Origin: Selenomonadales bacterium
GTDB taxonomy: Bacteria > Bacillota > Negativicutes > RGIG982
Direction of reading: 5' to 3'
NCBI GenBank assembly: GCA_017390595.1
Contig: JAFPBC010000285.1
Span: 1-8,338 of the forward strand
Length of the DNA: 8,338 nt
The stretch's first letter is position 1. Every line of letters starts with the position of its first letter. The position numbers and the translations under genes are program-made. This document shows, piece after piece, positions 1-7,125 of the stretch. A model generated the notes under the pieces. The model searched no databases and was not told where the DNA came from. It worked only from the letters and a program-made list of their open reading frames with translations.

Positions 1-1152
1 ATTATATTGGTGGTCGTAGTGTGCGGTATGCTCTGTATGTATGCTTTTGCCGATGCGGGCGGTGAAGCAAGATTTGTTCGGCAGATGGTGGGGAGGGATG
101 TGACGATGCGTACATTCGTATGGCAGAGCGATGTGCTTGATGAGCGGATGCGTCTTGTATATCGACGGTGCGGAGAAGATTCGCTAGGTGAAGTATATCC
201 TACGGTCGAGCGGTGTGCGGTCGGTGATGATACGTTTTTTCGTTATCGTGCAGAGCTAAACGGTCTGGTGCGTGGGGCGAAATACGAGTATGCTGTTACC
301 AATGATAGAACCGATGTGTGGCATCGTTTTCATGTGGCTGATAGCAGATATACGGCACTTATTTTTACCGATTCGCAATGCGGTGGAGATTATCACGTGT
401 GGCATGAGGTCGTGCGGACGGCGAAGAAAGAGGCGGCTTCGGCAGACTTGTGCTTGCATCTCGGTGACTTGGTCGATTGCGGTGCATCACGGTATCAATG
501 GGAGAGATGGTTGACGGGCGCGGAGGAGATACTTTTGTCGTGTGTGTTTGCTCCGACTGTCGGTAATCACGAAGATTATACGACTGACTGGCAGATGACG
601 CTGCCGCAATGGTATCGCGCGTTGTTTCCTGTGGTGAAAAATGATGATGGGGAGCTTGACGGATATGTGTATTCGTTCGACTATGGTGATGTGCATTATG
701 CGGTGCTTGATACGCAGGCAGAGGAGTTGTCTGCATGGAAAGATGATTGGGCAGCTAGGCAGACTGCGTGGCTGGAACATGACTTGGCGCAGTCGGGTGC
801 GCGGTGGAAGGTCGTCATGTGTCATAAGCCGTTCTATGAGATGGATGGTACGCTGACAGAGCATGGCAAGGCATGGCTGCCTGTTTGTCGTAAGTATGGC
901 GTACGATTGGTGTTGTCGGGGCATCATCATATCTATGGGCGTAAGGTGGAGGGAGATATGACGATCGTTACGGCAGGTGTCAGCGGAGACGGTACGGGCT
1001 ATGAGGTACAGGGAGGCGGAAGAGGTGTGCAGAAGCGATGTGATGTGCCGACATATATGACGATGACGATCATGCATGATGCGCTTCGGTTACGGGCAAT
1101 ACAGGCAGATGGCGCAGTCATAGATGAGGTAATGATTTCTTCACAAGAATGA
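1..1152 (+). CDS. Exported metallophosphoesterase, purple acid phosphatase-like, 5' end missing
   Basis: This is a two-metal phosphoesterase of the calcineurin/purple-acid-phosphatase superfamily; the substrate cannot be told. The frame is open through the left edge. Numbering from a TTG at 7, residues 2-16 are hydrophobic and end in AFADA, a likely signal peptidase I site. No positively charged n-region is visible, so the real start is probably upstream and the protein exported. Residues 30-110 resemble the fibronectin-like N-terminal domain of purple acid phosphatases. The metal-site motifs follow in order: TDSQ (121-124), GDLVD (153-157), GNHE (186-189), MCHKP (271-275) and GHHH (305-308). 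The first motif has Gln where many relatives have DxH. GDLVD has Asp where true purple acid phosphatases have the Tyr ligand, so a purple colour is not expected. The mature part has nine cysteines, many for an exported protein. The gene is separated from the next by 134 bases with a promoter, so it is probably outside the miaB operon. Confidence 0.85.
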   Translation: MILVVVVCGMLCMYAFADAGGEARFVRQMVGRDVTMRTFVWQSDVLDERMRLVYRRCGEDSLGEVYPTVERCAVGDDTFFRYRAELNGLVRGAKYEYAVTNDRTDVWHRFHVADSRYTALIFTDSQCGGDYHVWHEVVRTAKKEAASADLCLHLGDLVDCGASRYQWERWLTGAEEILLSCVFAPTVGNHEDYTTDWQMTLPQWYRALFPVVKNDDGELDGYVYSFDYGDVHYAVLDTQAEELSAWKDDWAARQTAWLEHDLAQSGARWKVVMCHKPFYEMDGTLTEHGKAWLPVCRKYGVRLVLSGHHHIYGRKVEGDMTIVTAGVSGDGTGYEVQGGGRGVQKRCDVPTYMTMTIMHDALRLRAIQADGAVIDEVMISSQE

Positions 1153-1170
1153 CAATATAGAAGAAAGTTC

Positions 1171-1199
1171 TTTTCATAAGAGCCGATTCTTGATACAAT
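1171..1199 (+). promoter_or_regulatory. Candidate sigma-70-type promoter with extended -10, upstream of miaB
   Basis: The -10 element TACAAT lies at 1194-1199 and is preceded by TGA at 1191-1193, giving a full extended -10 (TGnTACAAT). A -35-like TTTTCA lies at 1171-1176, matching four of six consensus bases, with a 17-base spacer. Transcription would start near 1206 and leave a leader of about 80 bases before the miaB ATG. This is the only convincing promoter I see for the cluster. The rest of the gap (1153-1286) is AT-rich and shows no open reading frame, riboswitch-like structure or classical terminator. A second -35-like TTGAGA at 1221-1226 has no good -10 partner. Confidence 0.6.
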
Positions 1200-1286
1200 A
1201 AAATGAAATGCTTTTTTATTTTGAGAAGCAGTATACGATTCGATAAGACAGGATAAAACGATTATAGATAGATAAGGACGGGGACT

Positions 1287-2606
1287 ATGAAAAAATATTT
1301 GATTTTGACGTATGGTTGCCAAATGAACGAAAACGATTCACAGAGATTGGGAGGCCTTCTTCAGAAGATAGGCTATGAAGAAACGACGGTGATGGAAGAT
1401 GCTGATGCTATCCTCCTCAATACGTGCTGTGTGCGTGAGAGCGCGGAACTCAAGATATACGGTAAGATCGGTGAGATAAAAGGTCTGAAACGCGATAAAC
1501 CGTCGCTCATCGTCGGTGTGTGCGGTTGCATGGCGCAAAAAAATCAGAAGGCACTCTTTAAACGTGCACCGCATATCGATTTTGTCGTCGGACCGAACAA
1601 CCTTCATGATGTGCCGAATATCATCGCGCAGATAGGCGAAGAACGCAAGCATATCTTGGCTACGGATGACGGTATCAATACCGAGTCCGATCATGTGCCG
1701 ACGGTGCGTAAGCAAGGTATGACGGCATGGGTGCCCATCATGTACGGCTGCAACAATTTCTGCACATACTGTATCGTGCCGTATGTACGCGGTCGCGAGC
1801 GCAGTCGTACGATCGCCGAGATCTGTACAGAGATCGAAGACTTGGCACTGGAAGGTTGTCGTGAAGTTACGCTTCTCGGTCAGAATGTCAACTCGTACGG
1901 CAAAGGCACAGACGAAGGCGATTTTGCCGACTTACTGCGTGCGGTAAATGAGATAAAAGGAATCGAACGTATTCGCTATATGACGTCGCATCCGCGTGAT
2001 ATGAGCCAGCGTGTTATCGAGGCGGTACGTGATTGCGAAAAAGTATGCGATCACTTCCATTTGCCTGTACAGGCGGGCAGTGATGTTCTCCTCAAAAGAA
2101 TGAACCGCGGTTATACGACGGAATATTATCGAGATCTTGTCAGACGCATCCGTGAGGCGAATCCGAATGCGACATTGACGACTGACCTTATCGTAGGGTT
2201 CCCCGGCGAGACGGACGAGCTGTTCGAAGAAACGCTCGCATTCGTCAAAGAGATGCGCTACGATGCGGCGTATACGTTCCTCTATTCGAAACGGTCGGGT
2301 ACACCTGCCGCGGAGATGGACGAACAAGTAGATATCAAGGTGAAAAAAGCACGTCTGCAAAAGTTGATGGATATGCAGAATGAAAATAGTTTGGAATTGA
2401 ATCAAGCATATGTCGGGCGTACGGTCGAGGTCATGGTAGAAGGCCCGAGCAAGTCGGACGAGCAGACCTGGACGGGACGAACGACAGGCAATAAAATTAT
2501 TTTGTGGCCGTATGTCGGCACAGAAAAAGTCGGCGACTTGGTCAATGTGCGTGTCGATGTGGCACAGACTTGGCTCTTAAAAGGGACGTTACAGGAACGG
2601 GGCTGA
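1287..2606 (+). CDS. miaB: tRNA-2-methylthio-N6-dimethylallyladenosine synthase MiaB
   Basis: MiaB is a cytosolic radical-SAM enzyme that adds a methylthio group at C2 of N6-dimethylallyl-A37, giving ms2i6A37 in tRNAs reading UNN codons. All three domains are visible. The N-terminal UPF0004 domain (about 1-140) has the three cysteines of the auxiliary iron-sulfur cluster: C11 in YGCQMN, C47 in NTCCVRE and C81 in GCMAQ. The radical-SAM core has CxxxCxxC at C155, C159 and C162, followed by GQNVNSYG (198-205), the HPRD region (235-238) and VGFPGET (303-309). A TRAM RNA-binding domain occupies about 372-436. The length of 439 residues is normal. The ATG at 1287 gives the usual MKKYLILTYG beginning, with a purine-rich ribosome site (AAGGACGGGG, 1274-1283) just upstream. 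It ends 4 bases before mutS. It acts on the product of MiaA, encoded at the far end of the same cluster. Identification against paralogous MTTases rests on the motifs and on context. Confidence 0.97.
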   Translation: MKKYLILTYGCQMNENDSQRLGGLLQKIGYEETTVMEDADAILLNTCCVRESAELKIYGKIGEIKGLKRDKPSLIVGVCGCMAQKNQKALFKRAPHIDFVVGPNNLHDVPNIIAQIGEERKHILATDDGINTESDHVPTVRKQGMTAWVPIMYGCNNFCTYCIVPYVRGRERSRTIAEICTEIEDLALEGCREVTLLGQNVNSYGKGTDEGDFADLLRAVNEIKGIERIRYMTSHPRDMSQRVIEAVRDCEKVCDHFHLPVQAGSDVLLKRMNRGYTTEYYRDLVRRIREANPNATLTTDLIVGFPGETDELFEETLAFVKEMRYDAAYTFLYSKRSGTPAAEMDEQVDIKVKKARLQKLMDMQNENSLELNQAYVGRTVEVMVEGPSKSDEQTWTGRTTGNKIILWPYVGTEKVGDLVNVRVDVAQTWLLKGTLQERG

Positions 2607-2610
2607 TGAT

Positions 2611-5181
2611 ATGAAAAAAGCACAGACACCGATGATGATGCAATATTTGGAGATCAAAAATCAGCATCCCGATGAGATATTATTTTTCCGTCTGGGCGAT
2701 TTTTATGAGATGTTTTTCGATGATGCGCTCCTTGCATCGCAGGAACTCGAGATCACGCTGACGAGTCGTGAAGGCGGTAACGGTACGCGTGTTCCGATGT
2801 GCGGTGTGCCGTATCATGCGGCGGAAAACTATATTGCGCGTTTGGTGCAAAAAGGATATAAGATAGCTATCTGTGAACAGACAGAGGATCCGAAAGCGGT
2901 CAAAGGTATCGTAAAACGCGAGGTCATCAAGATCATCTCGCCGGGTACGGTATTGTCCGATTCGATGTTGACAGACAGCGGCAACAACTACCTTGCTGTT
3001 ATCGTCGGTTCGGCAGGTAAGATAGCTGTTGCGGCATCGGACGTATCGACGGGGGAATGTCTCTGGTCGGTATATGAAGGTGCGGGCGCCCTTACCGATC
3101 TTCATAATCAGCTGTATCGCTTCATGCCGTCGGAGGTCATCAGTCTCGGTGAGTGGAGCGGCAATGAAGAAGTAGAGCGTTATTTGAAACAGCGTTCCAA
3201 ACAATGCCTTTTTACGGCAAAAGAACGTACGGACAGCGACTTATCTGCACTCAGAGAACGATTCGATGAAGCAGAGTGGCCGCAGGATGAAAGTGCTCGC
3301 ACAGCGATCGATGCACTGCTTGCATACTTAAAAGATAATATCAAGACAGATATTGCACATATGAACCGTCTGACGCATCTCGACGCATCGGAATATCTGA
3401 TACTCGATACGTTTACGCTTCGCAATCTCGAAGTGACGCGCAACATGAAAGACGGCGGTAAAAAAGAGACGCTCTACGGTGCGCTCGACCATACGAAAAC
3501 GGCGATGGGCAAACGTATGCTTAAAAAATGGCTGGAATATCCGCTGATGAATCGTGTGCGTATCATCGAGCGGCAAGATGCCATCGAAGAATTGTTGACG
3601 GCACCTATCTTGCGTGAAAACTTGCTTGACGCACTCAAGCAGATATATGATTTTGAACGTATTCTGACACGTATCGAAGTCGGCTCGGCGAATGCGCGCG
3701 ACCTTCTTGCGCTCAAGGTATCGCTGTCGGCACTTCCAACAGTACAAGCTATTCTTGCCGATTCGAATGTGCCTCTTCTTAAGAGGCTGTATCGTCAGCT
3801 TGAGACACATACAGATATCACAGCACTTCTTGAACGTGCTATCCATGAAGAACCGCCCATCTCGCTTCGTGACGGCGGTATGATAAAAGAAGGCTACTGC
3901 ACGGAGCTTGACGAGCTTCGTGTTATCGCGCGTGACAGTAAGGCATGGATCAGTGAGTTCGAGCAGCGACAGAAAGAAGAAACGGGCATCAAGTCGCTCA
4001 AAGTCGGCTACAATAAGGTGTTCGGTTATTATATCGAAGTGACGCATTCGAACAGTGCTTCGGTACCTGTTACATATGTGCGTAAACAGACGCTTGCCAA
4101 TGCAGAGCGATACATTATTCCCGAATTGAAAGATTTTGAAAATAAGATACTCGGCGCGCACGAGAAGATCGTCACGCTCGAATATCATCTCTTTACAGAG
4201 CTTCGTGAGACGATCAAACAGCGTATCGTATCGATGCAAAAGAGTGCGGAGGTCGTAGCCGTGCTCGATACGATCGCATCGCTGACCGAAGTGGCAGAGC
4301 GATACGGATACAAGCGTCCCGAAATCGTAACGACCGGTGAGATCACGATACGTGACGGTCGCCATCCCGTTATCGAACGACTCTTAAAAGATGAGCTCTT
4401 TGTTCCGAATGATGCAGAACTCAATCATACGGATAACGAGATCATGGTAATCACAGGGCCGAATATGGCAGGAAAATCGACGTATATGCGCCAGACGGCA
4501 CTTCTTATCCTGATGGCGCAGATGGGCAGTTTTATTCCTGCGAGACAAGCTGCCATTACGCCTGTCGATCGCATTTTCACGCGCGTTGGGGCAAGCGATG
4601 ACTTGTCGACGGGACAAAGCACGTTCATGATGGAGATGAACGAAGTCGCGCAGATATTGAAGCATGCTACGAAGCATAGTTTTATCATCCTTGATGAGAT
4701 CGGCCGTGGGACGAGTACGTTCGATGGCATGAGTATCGCACGTGCCGTCATCGAATATATCCATCATAAGATCAAGGCTTGCACGATGTTTGCGACGCAC
4801 TATCACGAACTTACCGATCTGGCGGATGCGTATCCGACGATACAGAACTATTCGATAGCTGTCAAAGAACGCGGTTCCGATGTCGTGTTCTTGCGTCGTA
4901 TCGTGGCGGGCGGAACGGATAAGAGCTACGGTATCCACGTAGCGAAATTGGCGGGACTTCCGAAAGCCGTTATCGAGAATGCACAAAACATCTTGGAACG
5001 ACTTGAAAAAGAAAAAGGAGCGGCACCTGTACTTGCCGCGCCGAAAGAAGAAAGTATGCAGATGTCGATGTTCGCATCGCCGATCGTTGACGATCTGCTA
5101 AAAATTGATATTCATGCGATCACGCCGATAGAGGCGTTGAATGAGCTGTACAAGTTGCAAAAACAAGCACAGCGGGGGTGA
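2611..5181 (+). CDS. mutS: DNA mismatch repair protein MutS
   Basis: MutS recognises base mismatches and small loops and recruits MutL with ATP. At 856 residues it is full length. The mismatch-binding domain begins at once and carries the Phe-x-Glu wedge as F31-Y32-E33 within GDFYEMF. The connector, lever and clamp domains occupy roughly 125-560. The ABC-type ATPase domain has the P-loop GPNMAGKST (616-624), the signature region DDLSTGQSTF (663-672), Walker B ILDE with D695-E696, and the H-loop ATHYHE (728-733). Near the C-terminus QMSMF (817-821) fits the beta-clamp-binding motif known from Bacillus MutS. After it comes the conserved ending around ITPIEALNEL (837-846). The ATG at 2611 lies 4 bases after the miaB stop, with a modest ribosome site (AGGAACGGGG, 2593-2602) inside the end of miaB, so the two are probably co-transcribed. 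No residue expected for function is missing. Confidence 0.98.
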   Translation: MKKAQTPMMMQYLEIKNQHPDEILFFRLGDFYEMFFDDALLASQELEITLTSREGGNGTRVPMCGVPYHAAENYIARLVQKGYKIAICEQTEDPKAVKGIVKREVIKIISPGTVLSDSMLTDSGNNYLAVIVGSAGKIAVAASDVSTGECLWSVYEGAGALTDLHNQLYRFMPSEVISLGEWSGNEEVERYLKQRSKQCLFTAKERTDSDLSALRERFDEAEWPQDESARTAIDALLAYLKDNIKTDIAHMNRLTHLDASEYLILDTFTLRNLEVTRNMKDGGKKETLYGALDHTKTAMGKRMLKKWLEYPLMNRVRIIERQDAIEELLTAPILRENLLDALKQIYDFERILTRIEVGSANARDLLALKVSLSALPTVQAILADSNVPLLKRLYRQLETHTDITALLERAIHEEPPISLRDGGMIKEGYCTELDELRVIARDSKAWISEFEQRQKEETGIKSLKVGYNKVFGYYIEVTHSNSASVPVTYVRKQTLANAERYIIPELKDFENKILGAHEKIVTLEYHLFTELRETIKQRIVSMQKSAEVVAVLDTIASLTEVAERYGYKRPEIVTTGEITIRDGRHPVIERLLKDELFVPNDAELNHTDNEIMVITGPNMAGKSTYMRQTALLILMAQMGSFIPARQAAITPVDRIFTRVGASDDLSTGQSTFMMEMNEVAQILKHATKHSFIILDEIGRGTSTFDGMSIARAVIEYIHHKIKACTMFATHYHELTDLADAYPTIQNYSIAVKERGSDVVFLRRIVAGGTDKSYGIHVAKLAGLPKAVIENAQNILERLEKEKGAAPVLAAPKEESMQMSMFASPIVDDLLKIDIHAITPIEALNELYKLQKQAQRG

Positions 5182-5182
5182 T
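5174..5182 (+). promoter_or_regulatory. Strong mutL ribosome binding site overlapping the mutS stop codon
   Basis: GGGGGTGAT at 5174-5182 matches the complement of the usual 16S rRNA 3' end (GGAGGTGAT) at eight of nine positions and lies 5 bases before the mutL ATG. The mutS stop TGA (5179-5181) is inside it, so ribosomes ending mutS sit on the mutL initiation site. This suggests translational coupling and matched MutS and MutL production. Confidence 0.75.
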
Positions 5183-5187
5183 AAAAT

Positions 5188-7116
5188 ATGGCGTCTTTGA
5201 TTCAAGTTTTGGATGAACAGACGATAAACAAAATAGCGGCAGGGGAAGTCGTAGAACGACCATCTTCTGTTGTCAAAGAATTGGTCGAAAATGCGATAGA
5301 CGCAGGCGCGACCGAGATAACGATAGAAGTAGCGGGCGGCGGTGAAGAGCTGATACGTGTCAGCGATAACGGCAAAGGCATGACGCGTGAAGATGCACAG
5401 CTTGCGGTACTTCGTCATGCGACGAGCAAGATACGCTCAGCCGATGACTTGACACAAGTATTGTCGCTCGGCTTCCGCGGCGAGGCACTTGCTTCCATTA
5501 GTGCTGTATCGCGATTTACGCTTCAGACGAGACAGGAGGGTGACGCACTCGGAACGGAGATCGTTATCGAAGGCGGTACGATGCTTCGCGTAGAAGATGC
5601 GGGCTGTGGTCTCGGTACAACGATAACGGTAGAAGACTTGTTCTTCAATACACCCGCACGCAAAAAATTCCTCAAAAAACCACAGACGGAAACGACGAAT
5701 ATCAATCATATCGTAACAAAATTGTCCTTGTCGCATCCCGAGATCGCGTTTAAATTGATCGCGAATCAAAAGATGCTCGTATCGACGCCCGGGACAAATA
5801 AATTGTTCGATACGATAGGCAGTCTCTACGGGGCGAAAGTCGCGGAAGAAATATTGCCGATAGACAAAACAGAAGACGGCGTGACGGTACGCGGATATCT
5901 TGCGAAACCTGCCGTGCTCAAAAGCAATCGTCAATGGCAGACATTCCTTGTCAACGGACGTACGATCAACAGTCGTTTCTTGGCAAAAGCCATCGACAAT
6001 GCATATCACTCGCTTTTGCCGAAAAGCGGATTCCCGATGGTCGTATTGGAATTGACATTGCCGACAGAAGATGTCGATATCAACGTGCATCCGCAAAAAA
6101 GCGAAGTGAAATTTGCTGATGAAAGTAAGCTGTATCGACTTGTATATCATACTGTTACCGAAGTGCTGATGAATGTAGCACGCGGTGGGGATATCGCTTC
6201 CGATGTGGAAAAACCGCGTTATCAGACGTATATCCCGCAACCGATCAAACAGAAGGAAGAATATCCGCGTCTTGATTTTGGTGCACCGAGCATGCCAAAT
6301 GCCCCGAGCGTATCGAGTACGCCAAGCATTCCTCGGGTATCGACTGTGCCGACCGCACCGACCAAACCGAGTGTGGCAACGTATACACCGCGTTCTTCGG
6401 CAGGATATGAGTCTTCGCGGGTAGCAGAGATGAACGCGCCATGGGAGACGACCGAGCCGACGATGCCGCTCAGTACGGCATATGCGATGAAAGTTGAGCC
6501 TCTTTTGCAGACTGCTGTGCAGGAACCGCCCGCACAGGAAGAACAGTCCGAGCGATTCTATCCGATGGGGCAAGTGTATGACTGTTATATCGTGGCACAA
6601 AACGACAGCGGATTGTTCCTTGTCGATCAGCATGCCGCGCATGAAAGAATACTGTATGATCGTTTTGCGGCGGCGGCTGACTCCGTACCGTCGCAGCAGT
6701 TGCTCATCCCGCAGATCATGGAATTTACGGAAGATGAGTGTGAGATCATCTCCGAGAACGAAGCTGTGTTTATGAATCTCGGTTTTTCTCTTGATTTGAT
6801 AGGACCACAGACATTTCGTCTGAAAGAAATGCCTGCCGATGTGCCGAGCGATGAAGCGGAGGCTATCATCCGTGAGATACTTATGGCATATCGCAATATG
6901 CACGAGCCGAGTGCAAGAGAACTTCGTTATCACGGATTGCAGATAGCGGCGTGTCGTGCGGCTATCAAAGCAGGCGAGACGATGACGATGCGCCAAATGC
7001 AGATACTCTTGAGTCAGTTGAGTGAAACGACGATGCCGTATACGTGTCCGCACGGCAGACCATGCATGATCAGATTCGATATCAAAGACCTTGATAAAAT
7101 GTTCAAGCGAATATGA
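5188..7116 (+). CDS. mutL: DNA mismatch repair protein MutL with endonuclease domain
   Basis: MutL links mismatch recognition to strand removal; in bacteria without MutH it also nicks the new strand. The N-terminal GHKL ATPase (about 1-330) shows E31 and N35 in ELVENAIDAG, DNGKGM (60-65), GFRGEA (95-100), FFNTPAR (152-158), FLVNGR (253-258) and the DINVHPQK segment ending in K304. A Pro/Ser/Thr-rich linker runs from about 335 to 455. The C-terminal domain carries the metal-dependent nuclease motifs: DQHAAHE (480-486), ACR (588-590) and CPHGRP (620-625). In the DQHA(x)2E(x)4E motif the last Glu is Asp (D491), a conservative change. QQLLIP (503-508) lies where Bacillus MutL has its beta-clamp motif. 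With 642 residues the length is normal. The ATG at 5188 is set by the strong ribosome site just before it, 6 bases after the mutS stop. Confidence 0.98.
   Translation: MASLIQVLDEQTINKIAAGEVVERPSSVVKELVENAIDAGATEITIEVAGGGEELIRVSDNGKGMTREDAQLAVLRHATSKIRSADDLTQVLSLGFRGEALASISAVSRFTLQTRQEGDALGTEIVIEGGTMLRVEDAGCGLGTTITVEDLFFNTPARKKFLKKPQTETTNINHIVTKLSLSHPEIAFKLIANQKMLVSTPGTNKLFDTIGSLYGAKVAEEILPIDKTEDGVTVRGYLAKPAVLKSNRQWQTFLVNGRTINSRFLAKAIDNAYHSLLPKSGFPMVVLELTLPTEDVDINVHPQKSEVKFADESKLYRLVYHTVTEVLMNVARGGDIASDVEKPRYQTYIPQPIKQKEEYPRLDFGAPSMPNAPSVSSTPSIPRVSTVPTAPTKPSVATYTPRSSAGYESSRVAEMNAPWETTEPTMPLSTAYAMKVEPLLQTAVQEPPAQEEQSERFYPMGQVYDCYIVAQNDSGLFLVDQHAAHERILYDRFAAAADSVPSQQLLIPQIMEFTEDECEIISENEAVFMNLGFSLDLIGPQTFRLKEMPADVPSDEAEAIIREILMAYRNMHEPSARELRYHGLQIAACRAAIKAGETMTMRQMQILLSQLSETTMPYTCPHGRPCMIRFDIKDLDKMFKRI
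6280..6393 (+). other. Low-complexity Pro/Ser/Thr-rich linker segment of MutL
   Basis: This stretch encodes MutL residues 365-402, in which Ala, Pro, Ser and Thr dominate in loose repeats of the type APS, TPS and APT. At the DNA level GTATCGA followed by TACGCC or TGTGCC occurs twice, pointing to small internal duplications. It joins the ATPase and nuclease domains and should be disordered; such linkers vary greatly in sequence and length across MutL proteins. Confidence 0.7.
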
Positions 7117-7125
7117 TGGCGGTGG

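Noticed and set aside
487..1077. A 196-codon minus-strand open frame opposite the phosphoesterase gene.
   Set aside because: It is again codon-aligned with the sense gene, and its sequence looks like reversed coding sequence (His, Arg and Ile rich) with no motif.
1160..1181. A possible hairpin of GTTCTT with AAGAGC after the phosphoesterase stop, considered as a terminator.
   Set aside because: The six-base stem is weak, lacks a following T-run and overlaps the promoter elements.
1209..1230. A hairpin of TGCTTTTT with GAGAAGCA that could end transcription of the phosphoesterase gene.
   Set aside because: The stem has two G-T pairs and few G-C pairs, and no T-run follows. It also lies downstream of the likely promoter, inside the miaB leader.
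3328..4365. A 345-codon minus-strand open frame inside mutS.
   Set aside because: It has the same codon-aligned antisense frame and the same composition artefact, lying opposite conserved MutS domains.
6303..6337. An inverted repeat of CCCGAG and CTCGGG inside mutL.
   Set aside because: The arms are only six bases, separated by 23 bases, inside the low-complexity linker coding region; this is expected by chance there.
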